The notes under the pieces: generated by a model
What the model saw: the letters and a program-made list of their open reading frames with translations, nothing else
What the model was told of the DNA's origin: nothing
Databases searched by the model: none
In this document: positions 1-9,609 of the stretch, in pieces
Numbering within the stretch: position 1 is the stretch's first letter
Layout: each line of letters opens with the position of its first letter
Translations under genes and position numbers: made by a program
DNA from: Natronobacterium haloterrestre
Lineage (GTDB): Archaea > Halobacteriota > Halobacteria > Halobacteriales > Natrialbaceae
Length of the DNA stretch: 64,000 nucleotides
NCBI RefSeq assembly: GCF_900112205.1
Contig: NZ_FOKW01000010.1
Location: 1-64,000 of the forward strand
Direction of reading: 5' to 3'

Positions 1-72
1 AGTTCCGTGAAATTGTCCTCATGTTCGCCATCATCAACATAGAAAAGCTCTGTGAGCCTCTCTAACTACCAT

Positions 73-1458
73 TCAGAAGCTATTCAACAAAGCAGTTTCG
101 TCCGGTTCGTCGTCCGGTTTCCGGGCGGTCCCCTCGAGCACGGCCTCGAGTTCCGCGGGCGCGAGGTGGTCGTCGGTCGCGGACTGGATCAGTGCGACCG
201 TGCCCGCGACGTGGGGTGCAGCCTTGCTGGTTCCGCTGCGGGAATCGTACTCGCCGCCGGGGGCCGTGCTCTCGATCCCGACGCCGGGCGCGACGACGTC
301 CGGGACGACGTAGGAGTCGGGCCACCGCGGTGGCGCGTGATACCCCCAGGCGTCGTCGGTGTCGATCTCCTCGCCCGCCGAAAAGCCGGCGACACGGTCG
401 GGGGTCGCGCTCGCCCCGACGGCGATCGAGTCGTAGACGTTCGCCGGCGAAATCGACGTCCCGTCGCCGCCGTTTCCGGCACCCGCGACGACGACCGTTC
501 CCGCGTCGTTGGCGTTCTCGACGGCCCGGATCACGCTCGGACGGTACTCCGACCAGCCGAAGCTCATGGTCACGACGTCGGCGTCCTCCTCGATGGCCCA
601 CTCGATCCCGGCGAGAACCGTCGACTCTTTGCCGACACAGCGTTCCTCGCAGTCGGTGATGACAGCGCCGTGGAGCAGTTCGACGTCGGGGGCGACACCC
701 AGGTTGGTGCCGCTCCCGTTCCCCGCGCCGACGATACCCGTGACGTGAGTCCCGTGACCGTCGTAATCGACGGGTTCCGCGGATGGGTCCTCGGCGAAGT
801 CCTTCCAGCCGTCGATCTCGAGGTCCGGGTGGTCGGCGTCGACCCCCGAGTCGAGGACGGCGACCGTCGCGCCCTCGCCGCGAGTGTCGAACTCGTCCCA
901 GAGCCGCGGGACCCGCATGTCGTCGAGGCCGTCCGCGTACGCGTCCCCGTCGGTCGTTACGGTCTCCGCGCCGCCGTCGCTCGAGTCGGCGTTCGGACGC
1001 ACGGCCGTGGCGACCGCGTCATCGGTCCGGACGGCGGTCACGTTCTCGAGCGCCGCCACGTCCTCGAGGGAGGTCCGGTCCGTGTCGACGGTCGCGACCG
1101 CGACGTTCGCGATCCAGAACCCATGCTCGAGGTCGACCCCGTCGGTCGCGGCTGCGTACCTCTCGAGCGAGGCCTGCGTCGCCGTCGCGTGGGCCTTCCG
1201 TGCCGCGACGACGTCGCCGTCGGTACCGACGGGATCGAACGGTTCGAATGCGACGACGACTCGCACCGTTCCGTCGGCATCCTCCAGGGCGGGATCGATC
1301 GGCGCAACTGGATCCTCGGCGGACGCGACCGGGGACCCCGACCCGGCGTCGACCGCCGCTCCGGGGCCGACGGCGGCCGCAAGGAGGAAGACGAGTAGGA
1401 GGACGATCGTCGTCGGCCGTCGTCCGGCCGCGCGCGGACCGGTCGGCACGCGTGACAT
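73..1458 (-). CDS. Secreted subtilisin-like serine protease (S8 family)
   Basis: This 461-residue protein is predicted to be an exported endopeptidase of the subtilase (S8) family. The N-terminus has a charged stretch and a hydrophobic segment at about residues 17-35, as in a Sec signal peptide. Residues about 60-155 look like an I9-type propeptide. The catalytic triad is visible: Asp203 in VAVLDSGVD, His235 in DGHGTHVTG and Ser411 in SGTSKAAPH; the oxyanion Asn is in AGAGNGGDG. There is no C-terminal PKD or PPC extension, so it is shorter than halolysins. The start at 1458 lies about 30 nt after a weak TATA-like TTAACC, which would suit a leaderless transcript. It sits directly downstream of leuD, a position that leuB often occupies in related genomes. 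Confidence 0.9.
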   Translation of the reverse strand: MSRVPTGPRAAGRRPTTIVLLLVFLLAAAVGPGAAVDAGSGSPVASAEDPVAPIDPALEDADGTVRVVVAFEPFDPVGTDGDVVAARKAHATATQASLERYAAATDGVDLEHGFWIANVAVATVDTDRTSLEDVAALENVTAVRTDDAVATAVRPNADSSDGGAETVTTDGDAYADGLDDMRVPRLWDEFDTRGEGATVAVLDSGVDADHPDLEIDGWKDFAEDPSAEPVDYDGHGTHVTGIVGAGNGSGTNLGVAPDVELLHGAVITDCEERCVGKESTVLAGIEWAIEEDADVVTMSFGWSEYRPSVIRAVENANDAGTVVVAGAGNGGDGTSISPANVYDSIAVGASATPDRVAGFSAGEEIDTDDAWGYHAPPRWPDSYVVPDVVAPGVGIESTAPGGEYDSRSGTSKAAPHVAGTVALIQSATDDHLAPAELEAVLEGTARKPDDEPDETALLNSF

Positions 1459-1596
1459 TATCCGACTCGAGACAGTCGGGCTGGTTAAGCGTGACTGTCG
1501 ATCCCGGTCGGTGACGTTTCAGGAAATTGACTGCCGCTCGCAACCGTCGGAACCGCTCGAAAACTCGAGGCGACGACGCTGGCGTCGGATCCGGGC
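1459..1596. other. Intergenic region between leuD and the subtilase
   Basis: A 138-bp gap. On the minus strand it contains a TTAACC element near 1488 that may serve as the promoter of the subtilase. No RNA gene or clear terminator hairpin was seen. Confidence 0.35.
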
Positions 1597-2250
1597 CTAC
1601 TCGGCTTCCGGGATCGCCGCGTCCTCGACGTACGGCAGTTCAGCGGCCGTCTCGCGAACCGCGTTCGCGTTGGATTTCATCAGCGCGGTCGTGTCCCAGA
1701 CGCCCTCGACGAGCGCCTTGCGCTGAGCGTCGTCGACGGTGACATCGACGGTTCGCTCACCGAAGGTGACCGTCTCGGCTTCGACGTCGATCTCGATCTC
1801 GCCGTCCGGGTTCTCGTCGACCCACGCCTGGAGTTCCTCGATCGTCTCGGCGTCCGCCGTGACCGTCGGGATGCCGAGCGCGAGGCAGTTGCCCGCGAAG
1901 ATCTCGGCGAAGCTCTCGCCGATCAGGGCGTCGATCCCCCAGCGCATCAGCGCCTGGGGCGCGTGCTCGCGCGAGGAGCCACAGCCGAAGTTGCTGTTGA
2001 CCACCATCACCGAGGAGTCCTGGAACCGGTCCTCGTTCATCGGGTGGTCCTTGGGGTCGTCGTTCTCGTCGAACCGCTGGTCGAAGAAGGCGAACTCGCC
2101 GAGGCCGTCGAAGGTGACGACCTTCATGAACCGCGCGGGGATGATCTGGTCCGTGTCGATGTCGTTGCCACGGATCGGGACGCCCGACCCCGAGACGTAG
2201 TCGACTGCGGGAATCTCGACCTCGTCGCCGCCGTCGGTTTCGTGGCTCAT
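1597..2250 (-). CDS. leuD: 3-isopropylmalate dehydratase small subunit LeuD
   Basis: The 217-residue small (swivel) subunit pairs with LeuC to isomerise 2-isopropylmalate to 3-isopropylmalate in leucine synthesis; archaeal forms may also act on citramalate. Family signatures are visible: SGSGVPIRGNDIDTDQIIPA near the start and SNFGCGSSREHAPQAL in the middle. The frame stays open far upstream inside leuC, but ATG 2250 gives the normal family length. It overlaps the leuC stop by one base (TAATG), so translational coupling is likely. It is the last gene of the ilv/leu operon before the subtilase. Confidence 0.96.
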   Translation of the reverse strand: MSHETDGGDEVEIPAVDYVSGSGVPIRGNDIDTDQIIPARFMKVVTFDGLGEFAFFDQRFDENDDPKDHPMNEDRFQDSSVMVVNSNFGCGSSREHAPQALMRWGIDALIGESFAEIFAGNCLALGIPTVTADAETIEELQAWVDENPDGEIEIDVEAETVTFGERTVDVTVDDAQRKALVEGVWDTTALMKSNANAVRETAAELPYVEDAAIPEAE

Positions 2251-3674
2251 TATGCAGTCACCTCCGTCTCCGGCAGTTCGCGAACGTCCGTCACTTCGCC
2301 CTCGAGCGCCGCCGCGGCGACCATCCGCGGGTTCATCAGGACGGTGCGGCCGTCTTTCGACCCCTGGCGGCCGACGAAGTTCCGGTTCGAGGAGGAGGCA
2401 CAGGCCTCGTCGCCCTCGAGCTGGTCCTCGTTCATGCCGAGACACATCGAGCAGCCGGCGTTGCGCCACTCGAAGCCGGCCGCTTCGAAGACGTCCTTGA
2501 GCCCTTCCTCCTCGGCGGCCCGCTGGACGCGCTGGCTGCCGGGGACGACCATCGCGCGGACGTCGTCGGCGACCTCCCGTCCCTCGACGACCCGCGCCGC
2601 GCGGCGCAGGTCCGGCAGCCGGGCGTTCGTACACGACCCTAAGAAGGCGACGTCGACGGGATAGCCCGCCATCGTCTCGCCGGGTTCGACGCGCATGTGT
2701 TCCTGGGCGCGTCGGGCGGTGTCCTGTTTGTCCGCGGGCAGGTCCTCCGGGGACGGAATCTCCTCGGTGATGCCGATGCCCTGGCCGGGCGTGGTTCCCC
2801 AGGTGACGACCGGCTCGAGGTCGTCCGCGTCGATGTGGACGACGTCGTCGTACTCGGCGTCGCCGTCGCTCGCGATCGACTCCCAGTAGGGTTTGAGTTC
2901 GTCGAACTTCTCCGGGTTCTCCTGGAAGTAGTCGGTCTCCTCGAGCCACTCGTAGGTGGTCTCGTCGGGGTTGACGTAGCCCGCGCGGGCCCCACCCTCG
3001 ATGGACATGTTGCAGATCGACATCCGCCCTTCCATGCCCAGCGACTCGATCGCGGAGCCGGCGTACTCGTAGACGTAGCCGACGCCGCCCTCGGTGCCCA
3101 GGCGACGGATGATCTCGAGGATGACGTCTTTCGCCTCGACGCCCTCGCCGAGTTCGCCGTCGACCTGGATCTTCCGGACCTTCTGTTTCTCCATGGCGAC
3201 GGTGCCCGTCGCGAGCACGTCCCGGATCTGGCTGGTGCCGATCCCGAACGCGAGCGCGCCGAACGCGCCGTGGGTCGAGGTGTGGGAGTCGCCACAGACG
3301 ATCGTCTTGCCCGGCTGGGTGAGCCCCTGCTCCGGGCCGATGACGTGGACGATCCCCTGATCGCCCGAGTTCGGGTCCGAGAACTCGATGCCCGCCTCGC
3401 GGACGTTCGCCTCGAGTTCGGCCATCATCTCCTCGGCCGCGTCCTCCTCGTAGGGTCGGGACTGGTCGGCCGTCGGGACGATGTGGTCGACCGTCGCGTG
3501 GGTCAGTTCCGGATAGGCGACCTCGAGGTCGCGCTCCCGCAGCATGCCGAAGGCCTGAGGGCTGGTCACCTCGTGGATGAGGTGGAGGCCGACGAACAGC
3601 TGGTCCTGTCCGGTCGGCAGCGTCGTGACCTTGTGCCGGTCCCAGACCTTGTCGTACAGGGTCCCCTCGCTCAT
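2250..3674 (-). CDS. leuC: 3-isopropylmalate dehydratase large subunit LeuC
   Basis: This 474-residue aconitase-superfamily subunit carries the [4Fe-4S] cluster for 3-isopropylmalate dehydratase. The cluster cysteines are visible in [12 protein letters not shown] and [13 protein letters not shown]. The [18 protein letters not shown] block is typical of the family, and the length is normal. Its ATG overlaps the stop of the upstream small gene by 4 nt (ATGA), and its own stop overlaps leuD by 1 nt. It belongs to the ilvB-ilvN-ilvC-orf-leuC-leuD transcription unit. Confidence 0.97.
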   Translation of the reverse strand: MSEGTLYDKVWDRHKVTTLPTGQDQLFVGLHLIHEVTSPQAFGMLRERDLEVAYPELTHATVDHIVPTADQSRPYEEDAAEEMMAELEANVREAGIEFSDPNSGDQGIVHVIGPEQGLTQPGKTIVCGDSHTSTHGAFGALAFGIGTSQIRDVLATGTVAMEKQKVRKIQVDGELGEGVEAKDVILEIIRRLGTEGGVGYVYEYAGSAIESLGMEGRMSICNMSIEGGARAGYVNPDETTYEWLEETDYFQENPEKFDELKPYWESIASDGDAEYDDVVHIDADDLEPVVTWGTTPGQGIGITEEIPSPEDLPADKQDTARRAQEHMRVEPGETMAGYPVDVAFLGSCTNARLPDLRRAARVVEGREVADDVRAMVVPGSQRVQRAAEEEGLKDVFEAAGFEWRNAGCSMCLGMNEDQLEGDEACASSSNRNFVGRQGSKDGRTVLMNPRMVAAAALEGEVTDVRELPETEVTA

Positions 3675-4021
3675 TCCTCGGCCTCTACGTCGGGATACTC
3701 GTACTCGTGCTCGTGCTCGTGCTCGTGTTCGCCGCCGCGCTCGAAGACGTCGTTGGCGTCGTCGGCGTCGTGTGGCGGTGTGTGTTCGACGTCTTTCATC
3801 GTCTTCGACGTCGGTTCGGCGTCAGTCCGCTTGCCGTTCCCGTTCGGGTCAGTGGCGGCGGGTTCGCCGCCGTCCGTCGCGACGATCGGCCCGCGACTGA
3901 ACAGGTGGCCGGTGGTCTCGCCGGTGTAGGGGTTGGTGTGGCTGACGCCCGCCATGGTGTCGTTCGTGTTCCGGTCTCGGTTCCGCGTCGCGTTCGATCG
4001 GTCGGAGTCGTGTTCGCTCAT
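3671..4021 (-). CDS. Conserved small His-rich protein inside the ilv/leu operon
   Basis: A 116-residue hydrophilic protein of unknown function lying between ilvC and leuC. It has a low-complexity N-terminus, a conserved-looking core ([19 protein letters not shown], residues about 23-41) and a C-terminal [11 protein letters not shown] tract. A hexanucleotide repeat (ctcgtg on the plus strand, about 3698-3730) encodes the tract. There is no signal peptide or membrane segment. It overlaps leuC by 4 nt and follows ilvC by 45 nt. To my knowledge a similar small ORF occurs at this position in other haloarchaea. The alternating His/Glu tail could bind metal, but this is inference. Confidence 0.8.
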   Translation of the reverse strand: MSEHDSDRSNATRNRDRNTNDTMAGVSHTNPYTGETTGHLFSRGPIVATDGGEPAATDPNGNGKRTDAEPTSKTMKDVEHTPPHDADDANDVFERGGEHEHEHEHEYEYPDVEAEE

Positions 4022-4066
4022 TGTCGGTGTCTGGTGTGGTGTCGTGGTTGCGCGTCGATACCGTGC

Positions 4067-5137
4067 TCAGTCGTCTGCCCGGACCTTCTGCTCCTCTTCG
4101 TCCTCCGAGTCCTCGGTCTCCGCTTCGGCCTCGGCTTCCTCCCACGCGAACAGTTCGCGCAGGCGCTCGCCGACTTCCTCGATCTCGTGGCTCTTCTCGG
4201 CTTCGCGGAGCTGGTTGTAGCTCGGGCGGCCCGCCTGGTTCTCGAGCACCCACTCGCGGGTGAACTCGCCGTTCTGGACCTCCTCGAGGACTTCCTCCAT
4301 GTTCTCGCGGACGGCCTCGTCGACGACGTCGTCGCCGCGGGTCAGCCCGCCGTACTCGGCCGTGTCGGAGACGGAGTCCCACATCGCGCCGAGCCCGCCT
4401 TCGTACATGAGATCGACGATGAGTTTCATCTCGTTCATACACTCGAAGTAGGCCATCTCGGGGCTGTAGCCGGCGTCGACCAGCGTCTCGTACCCCGTCT
4501 TGATCAGCGAGGCGATGCCGCCACAGAGGACGGCCTGCTCGCCGAACAGGTCGGTCTCGGTCTCCTCGCGGAACGTCGTCTCGACGACGCCCGCGCGGGT
4601 ACAGCCGATCGCCTTCCCGTAGGCGAGGGCCCGTTCGTGGGCGTCGCCAGTCGTGTCCTGGTAGACCGCCAGCAGGCCGGGCGTCCCCTCGTCGTTCTCG
4701 TAGTTCCGGCGGACGAGGTGACCCGGGCTCTTGGGCGCGATCATCGTCACGTCGACGTCCTCGGGCGGGGTGATCTGGTTGTAGTGGATGTTCAGCCCGT
4801 GTGCGAACTGCAGCGTGTCGCCCGCCTCGAGGTTCGGCGCGATGGCGTTCTCGTAGACGGCCGGCTGGACCGTGTCGGGCACGAGCACGGAGACGTAGGT
4901 CGCTTGCGCGACGGCCTCCGCCGGGGTCGTCACCTCGAGGCCGTCGGCCTCGGCCGCCGACCGCGACGAGGAGTCCTCGCGCAGGCCGACGACCACGTCC
5001 ACGCCGCTGTCGTCTAAGTTGAGGGCGTGGGCGTGGCCCTGGCTGCCGTAGCCCAGCACGGCAACGGTGTCGTCTTCGAGCGTCGATACGTCCGCGTCGT
5101 CGTCGTAGTAGATCTCGGTAGTGAACTCGTCAGTCAT
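4067..5137 (-). CDS. ilvC: Ketol-acid reductoisomerase IlvC
   Basis: This 356-residue enzyme converts 2-acetolactate or 2-aceto-2-hydroxybutyrate to the dihydroxy acids of valine and isoleucine synthesis, using NADPH. The N-terminal Rossmann fold shows [15 protein letters not shown]; the following Arg/Ser-rich loop (LREDSSSRS) is typical of NADPH binding. [12 protein letters not shown] and the C-terminal knotted KARI domain, with [17 protein letters not shown], identify the class I short form. A Glu-rich tail of about 25 residues is an acidic extension. It starts 1 nt after the ilvN stop. Confidence 0.97.
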   Translation of the reverse strand: MTDEFTTEIYYDDDADVSTLEDDTVAVLGYGSQGHAHALNLDDSGVDVVVGLREDSSSRSAAEADGLEVTTPAEAVAQATYVSVLVPDTVQPAVYENAIAPNLEAGDTLQFAHGLNIHYNQITPPEDVDVTMIAPKSPGHLVRRNYENDEGTPGLLAVYQDTTGDAHERALAYGKAIGCTRAGVVETTFREETETDLFGEQAVLCGGIASLIKTGYETLVDAGYSPEMAYFECMNEMKLIVDLMYEGGLGAMWDSVSDTAEYGGLTRGDDVVDEAVRENMEEVLEEVQNGEFTREWVLENQAGRPSYNQLREAEKSHEIEEVGERLRELFAWEEAEAEAETEDSEDEEEQKVRADD

Positions 5138-5138
5138 G

Positions 5139-5804
5139 TTAATCGTCGTCCGCAGTGTATTTCGTCTGCTTCGCTTCTTCGGCGGCCGAGACGCTCGCCT
5201 CCGCGGGCGTCGGCCCGGTCGTTTCGTCCGTGCCGCGGGCCAGCGCGGTCGTCCCGGTGCGATCGACCTCCCGGATGCCGAACTGGCCGAACGTCTCGAT
5301 CGCGGCCTCGATCTTCTGGCGCGAGCCCGTGACCTCGTAGGTCGCCGTCTCCGGGCTCGAGTCGACGGCCGTGGCGTCGTACATGTCGGCGACGGCCGCC
5401 ACCTGCGCCGGGTCCTCGGCGTCGACTTTCACCAGCGCCAGCTCCCGCTGCATGGCGTCGGGCTCGAGTTCCCGCACCGAGGCGACGGGCACCAGCTTCC
5501 GCAGCTGTTTCTTGATCTGGTCGATCCCCGGGTCGGGTTCCTCGACGACGAGGGTGATCCGCGCGCGGTCCTCGTCGGTCGTCGGGCCGACGGTCAGGCT
5601 CTCGATGTTGAACTGCCGTCTCGAGAACAGGCCCGAGACCTCCGCCAGGACGCCAGGCTCGTGTTTGACCAGCGCGGAGATGACGGTTCGGCGGGGTTCG
5701 TGGGTCACCTCGACTTCGGGGTCGATGCGGATGCCCTGCTCGTTGCGCCGGCCGGCCGGCGTCGGTCGCTCCTCGGGGGCCGGGCCGTCCAGTCCGCCGC
5801 TCAT
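5139..5804 (-). CDS. ilvN: Acetolactate synthase regulatory (small) subunit IlvN
   Basis: The 221-residue small subunit gives valine feedback control to acetolactate synthase. An N-terminal ACT domain is seen at about residues 38-110 ([20 protein letters not shown]) and a C-terminal ALS_ss domain follows. The open frame extends upstream into ilvB, but ATG 5804 gives the normal start and overlaps the ilvB stop by 4 nt (ATGA). This overlap supports coupled synthesis of the two subunits. Confidence 0.95.
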   Translation of the reverse strand: MSGGLDGPAPEERPTPAGRRNEQGIRIDPEVEVTHEPRRTVISALVKHEPGVLAEVSGLFSRRQFNIESLTVGPTTDEDRARITLVVEEPDPGIDQIKKQLRKLVPVASVRELEPDAMQRELALVKVDAEDPAQVAAVADMYDATAVDSSPETATYEVTGSRQKIEAAIETFGQFGIREVDRTGTTALARGTDETTGPTPAEASVSAAEEAKQTKYTADDD

Positions 5805-7600
5805 AGTTGATCCTCCGTCAGGGCGAACTGGCCGTTGTCGCCGCCGCTTGGCACCATCGGATAGACGTTCGCCTCGGGGTCGATGTGGACGTCGATCACC
5901 GAGGGGCCGTCGTAGGCGACGGCCTCGGCGATGGTGTCTGCGACCTCGTCGTAGTCGTCGATCCGGAACCCGCGTGCGCCGAAGGCCTCGGCGAGCTTGT
6001 CGAACTCCGGCATCCAGTTGTAGTCCGAGGCGGCGTGACGGCCCTCGAAGAAGGCGTCCTGCCACTGCCGGACCATGCCGATGTACTCGTTGTTGAGCAC
6101 GGCGACCGTGATATCGAGGTCCTCGCGGACCGCGACGGACAGCCCCTGCATCGTCATCAGGAAGGAGCCGTCGCCGTCGACGCAGACGACCTCCTGGTCG
6201 TCGTCGGCCGCCAGGCGCGCGCCGATCGCCGCCGGCAGACCGTAGCCCATCGTCCCCAGGCCGTGGCTCGAGACCCACGTCCGGGGCTCGGTGAACGTCC
6301 AGTACTGGCAGGCCCACATCTGGTGTTGGCCGACGCCGGTGGTGACGATCGCGCTGTCGCCCGTGGCCTCGTCTAACGCCTCGACGACGAACTCCGGCCG
6401 GACCGGCTCGTCCTCGGGCGCGTCGTAGGCCATCGAGTAGTCGGACTTCCACTGCTGGCACTGGGCGCGCCACTTCGTCGCCTCGGGCGAGGACTCGACG
6501 GCCTCGGCCAGCTGGGAGACGACGGTGTCGGCGTCCCCGATCAGCGGGTAGTCCGCGTGGATGTTCTTCGAGATTTCGGCGGGGTCGATGTCGACGTGGA
6601 TGACCTCCGCGTCGGGCGCGAAGGTCTCGATGCCGCCGGTCAGGCGGTCGTCGAACCGGGTGCCGACGGCGAGCAGCGTGTCACAGTGGGTGATCGCCAT
6701 GTTGGCGTAGCCGGTGCCGTGCATACCCGCCATCTCCATCGATAGCTCGTGATCTTCGGGGAACGACCCCAGGCCGGGCATCGTCGTGATGACCGGGATC
6801 TCGTGCTCGATCGCGAACTCCCGGCAGGTCTCGCTGGCCTCGCCCTTGATGACGCCCCCGCCCAGCAGCATCGCGGGTCGGTCGGCGTTCTCGAGGCGCT
6901 CGGCCGCCTCCGCGACGATCTCCGGGTCGGCCCGCTCCTGGAACTCGTAGGTGTCCGGCGTTTCGGGTTCGCCGGGCTCGGTCTCGGTGTCGGCGTTCGT
7001 GACGTCCTTCGGCAGGTCGACCAGCGTCGGGCCGGGCCGTCCCTCGTTCGCGAGGGCGAAGGCCTCGCCGACGTCGTCGCCGACCCGGTCGGGGTCGGCC
7101 GCGAAGGTGTTCTCCTTCGTGATCGGCGTCGTGACGCCGGTGGTGTCGGTCTCCTGGAAGGCGTCGTTGCCGACGAACTCCGTCGGCACCTGGCCGGTCA
7201 GCGCGATCAGCGGATCCGAGTCCATGTCGGCGTCCGCGATGCCCGTGACCAGGTTCGTCGCGCCCGGGCCCGACGTGGCCAGGCAGACGCCCGGCTCGCC
7301 CGAGACGATGCCGTAGGCGTCGGCCGCGTGGGCCGCGCCCTGCTCGTGGGCCATCGTCACGTGCCTGATGTCGGAATCGTACAGGGCGTCGTAGACGGGC
7401 ATGATCGCCCCGCCCTGGACGCCGAAGGCGTACTCGACGCCCGCGTTCTCGAGGGCGCGGACGACTGCCTGTGCGCCGGACGTAACCGGCTCCGGCGTCG
7501 GTTCCTCCGATCCCGACCGCGCGTCGGGTTCTTGCTCGTTCTGTGCGTCTTCCTCAGTGTGTTCCTCCGGTGGCGAAACCGTTGCAGCGCGTTCGCTCAT
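5801..7600 (-). CDS. ilvB: Acetolactate synthase catalytic (large) subunit IlvB
   Basis: A 599-residue thiamine-diphosphate enzyme that condenses pyruvate with pyruvate or 2-oxobutyrate. It has an acidic N-terminal extension of about 40 residues, then the PYR domain with the catalytic Glu in MAHEQGAAHAADAYG. The central FAD/DHAP-like domain follows, then the PP domain with the metal motif GDGSF...NNEYIGMVRQW. It is the first large gene of the ilvBNC-orf-leuCD unit. A 36-codon upstream frame ends in an ATGA overlap with this start (see findings). Confidence 0.97.
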   Translation of the reverse strand: MSERAATVSPPEEHTEEDAQNEQEPDARSGSEEPTPEPVTSGAQAVVRALENAGVEYAFGVQGGAIMPVYDALYDSDIRHVTMAHEQGAAHAADAYGIVSGEPGVCLATSGPGATNLVTGIADADMDSDPLIALTGQVPTEFVGNDAFQETDTTGVTTPITKENTFAADPDRVGDDVGEAFALANEGRPGPTLVDLPKDVTNADTETEPGEPETPDTYEFQERADPEIVAEAAERLENADRPAMLLGGGVIKGEASETCREFAIEHEIPVITTMPGLGSFPEDHELSMEMAGMHGTGYANMAITHCDTLLAVGTRFDDRLTGGIETFAPDAEVIHVDIDPAEISKNIHADYPLIGDADTVVSQLAEAVESSPEATKWRAQCQQWKSDYSMAYDAPEDEPVRPEFVVEALDEATGDSAIVTTGVGQHQMWACQYWTFTEPRTWVSSHGLGTMGYGLPAAIGARLAADDDQEVVCVDGDGSFLMTMQGLSVAVREDLDITVAVLNNEYIGMVRQWQDAFFEGRHAASDYNWMPEFDKLAEAFGARGFRIDDYDEVADTIAEAVAYDGPSVIDVHIDPEANVYPMVPSGGDNGQFALTEDQL

Positions 7601-8022
7601 CGGAACTCACCCGCCGTGGGCTGGCGATCCGTATCGTACTCCGCGGACGACGGCGACGACGATGACGCGCGCCGCGCGGTCCGTGCTGTGTGTGGCTGGT
7701 TCATCTGCGTGGAAACTGGTCGCTCGAAAATCGATGCGACGGCGAAACCGGAATCGTGGGTGCGGAGTAATAGAGGGGCTAGTACGCCCCTACAATACGA
7801 ATACGGATCGCGGCGAACGCGCTGCTGTCGCCCCGGGTGCGAGCCGACAGGGATGCGCGTCCCGTCATTACTGATCCGATAGGCACCTCGAGGGTCATAA
7901 CTGTTGCGAGCGGGGCAACGCTCGCGGCGGCCGGTCGGGTGTGTCCGCGTCCCTGCTCGCGTCCGCGTCCGCGACAGCCGTCGCTCGCGATCCGTGGAAA
8001 CCGGGGTGGACGCCGTCATCGC
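7601..8022. other. Region between leuA and ilvB with candidate leader elements
   Basis: A 422-bp gap that presumably holds the ilvB promoter. It contains a perfect 6-bp inverted repeat with a 6-nt spacer at 7774-7791, and a short reading frame from 7704 down to the ilvB start. A longer minus-strand frame through the gap (to about 8019) has Arg/Ser-rich composition with little sign of selection and was not called as a gene. Confidence 0.4.
7774..7791. promoter_or_regulatory. Inverted repeat upstream of ilvB
   Basis: AGGGGC and GCCCCT arms separated by TAGTAC, about 175-190 nt upstream of the ilvB start. It could be an operator for branched-chain control or a hairpin in a long leader. No homologous copy was found upstream of leuA. 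Confidence 0.35.
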
Positions 8023-9274
8023 TCAGGCGCGCACCTCCTCCTGCTCGCGTTCGCTCTCGTCGTCGGTACGCCGCGGGACGTCGGCCTCCTCGGCGAACCG
8101 CTCCAGGTCGCCGACGGTGACCCGGCGCTTCTCCGCGCCGTAGTCCTTGACGCGACGGGTGACCGCCCGTACCTCCTCGTCGGAGGGGGCGAACCCGCGG
8201 TCCTCGAGACGCTCGCGTACCGAGTGGGTGCCGGTGTGTTTGCCCATGACCAGCCGGCGTTCCGCGCCGACCATCTCGGGGGTCATCACGCCGGGCTCGA
8301 AGGTGTCGGAGTTCTCGATGACGCCGGCGGCGTGGATGCCGCTCTCGTGAGAGAAGGCGTTGTCGCCGACGATCGGCTTGTTGCCGGGCGTGTCCATGCC
8401 GCTCTTCTCGGCGACGACCTCCGAGAGCTCCGTGATGCGGGTCGTGTCGATCCCCGTGTCGGTCTGGTAGAGGGACTCGACGGACATCACGAACTCCTCG
8501 TAGGCGGCGTTGCCGGCCCGCTCGCCGATGGAGTTGACCGACACCTGGGCCTGGTCGGCCCCCGCTTCGATCCCCGCCAGCGCGTTCGCGGTGGCCAGGC
8601 CGAAGTCGTCGTGGGTGTGGACGTCGATCCGGGCGTCGGTGTGCTCGCCGACCTTCGCGATCAGCTCGCGGAACCGACCCGGCGTGGCGACGCCACAGGT
8701 GTCGGGGACGTTGATCCAGTCGACGCCGACCTCGGAGACCGCTTCGACGACGTCGATCAGGAAATCCTCGTCAGTTCGCGTCGCGTCCATCGGCGAGAAC
8801 ATGCAGGTAGCCCCCGCCTCTTTGACGCGTTCGACCGATTCGACTGCGCGTTCCCGGACCTCCGCTCGCGTGGCGTGCATCGAATCCTCGATCTGGACGT
8901 CGCTGGTGGACACGAACGTGTGCACCATCTCGACGCCCGAATCGAGCGCCGCTTCGACGTCCTTGTCGACGACGCGGGCTAACCCGCAGGTCGTCGTCGA
9001 CGTCGACGACGCGATGTCACGGACGGCCTCGAACTCGGCGTCGGAGTTGACGGGGAATCCCGCTTCGATGACGTGGGTCCCCATCTCGTCCAGGATCGAG
9101 GCAATCCCTCGCTTGTCCTCGTACGAGAAGGAAGTGCCGGGCGACTGTTCACCATCCCGCAGGGTGGTGTCGAAGACACGTGCTGACTCTATTTCGTCAG
9201 TGGAATCTAACGTGCCCTGGAAGAACTCGACCCCCCTGACTGGTGTCAGAGGACGGCTCGTCTTGTGAAGACAT
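8023..9274 (-). CDS. leuA: 2-isopropylmalate/citramalate synthase LeuA with a frameshift near the start
   Basis: This acyltransferase condenses acetyl-CoA with 2-oxoisovalerate (LeuA) or pyruvate (CimA). The frame open to the stop at 8023 encodes the HMGL-like TIM barrel with RVFDTTLRDGEQSPGT, the HTHDDFGLATANALAG metal motif and GNKPIVGDNAFSHESGIH. There is no C-terminal regulatory domain. In that frame no ATG, GTG or TTG precedes the catalytic TTLRDGEQ motif; the first ATG (9084) would remove it. ATG 9274 lies about 31 nt after a TATA box but is in another frame. Removing one base from the C6 run (plus strand 9231-9236) joins the frames into a 416-residue protein. It is therefore a sequencing error, a fresh mutation or a recoding site. 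Confidence 0.85.
9231..9236 (-). other. G6 homopolymer frameshift site in leuA
   Basis: Six G residues on the coding strand, 13 codons after ATG 9274. With six G the ATG frame stops after about 25 codons (TGA). With five G it continues as SQGVEFFQGTLDST into the catalytic domain. Confidence 0.8.
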
Positions 9275-9300
9275 TGTAGTCGAATCCCAGGCGGGAGGAC

Positions 9301-9310
9301 CTATATAAAT
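9301..9310 (-). promoter_or_regulatory. TATA box of leuA
   Basis: ATTTATATAG on the minus strand, centred about 31 nt before ATG 9274. Haloarchaeal transcription usually begins 24-28 nt downstream of the box centre, so the mRNA would start a few bases before that ATG. This supports 9274 as the true start. Confidence 0.65.
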
Positions 9311-9609
9311 CTGGTGCCGAGATCGAAACCACCTGATGTGTTACCACAGGACATGGTTCACGAGTGTCGAAAAATCGCAAGCAACCAACGGCCTAATATT
9401 CTTAATACGGAATGGTATCATATGGTCGCCGTCGGCCGAGGTTCGCCAACACCGGTAACTATTACCCCGTAATCGGGGGCGTTCCGGGGGCGCTCCCGCT
9501 GGCGCGCGCCCGCCGGTTGACGGACGGTCACCGCTGACGACACTGGGTCAGGAAATCTGGCTATTCGTCCACCAGGTACGGATATCGTTTCCGATCGTCC
9601 ACCGATCCG
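9311..9609. other. Intergenic region between the AsnC-TRASH gene and leuA
   Basis: Contains overlapping small inverted repeats: GGTAA-CTA-TTACC at 9454-9466 and CCCCG-TAAT-CGGGG at 9465-9478. These may end transcription of the upstream regulator. A locally AT-rich stretch at about 9395-9425 lies upstream of the leuA TATA box. No tRNA or coding frame was seen. Confidence 0.4.

Noticed and set aside
52-1398. Long plus-strand frame opposite the subtilase
   Set aside because: Composition is Arg/Val/Asp-rich without domain motifs; it is the GC-rich antisense shadow of a protein with a clear catalytic triad.
2697-3929. Long plus-strand frame opposite leuC and the small gene
   Set aside because: It is antisense to conserved enzymes and has no recognisable motifs.
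7597-8019. 140-codon minus-strand frame across the leuA-ilvB gap
   Set aside because: Arg/Ser/Thr-rich with no fold-like pattern; only its last 35 codons, with the ATGA overlap, were kept as a finding.
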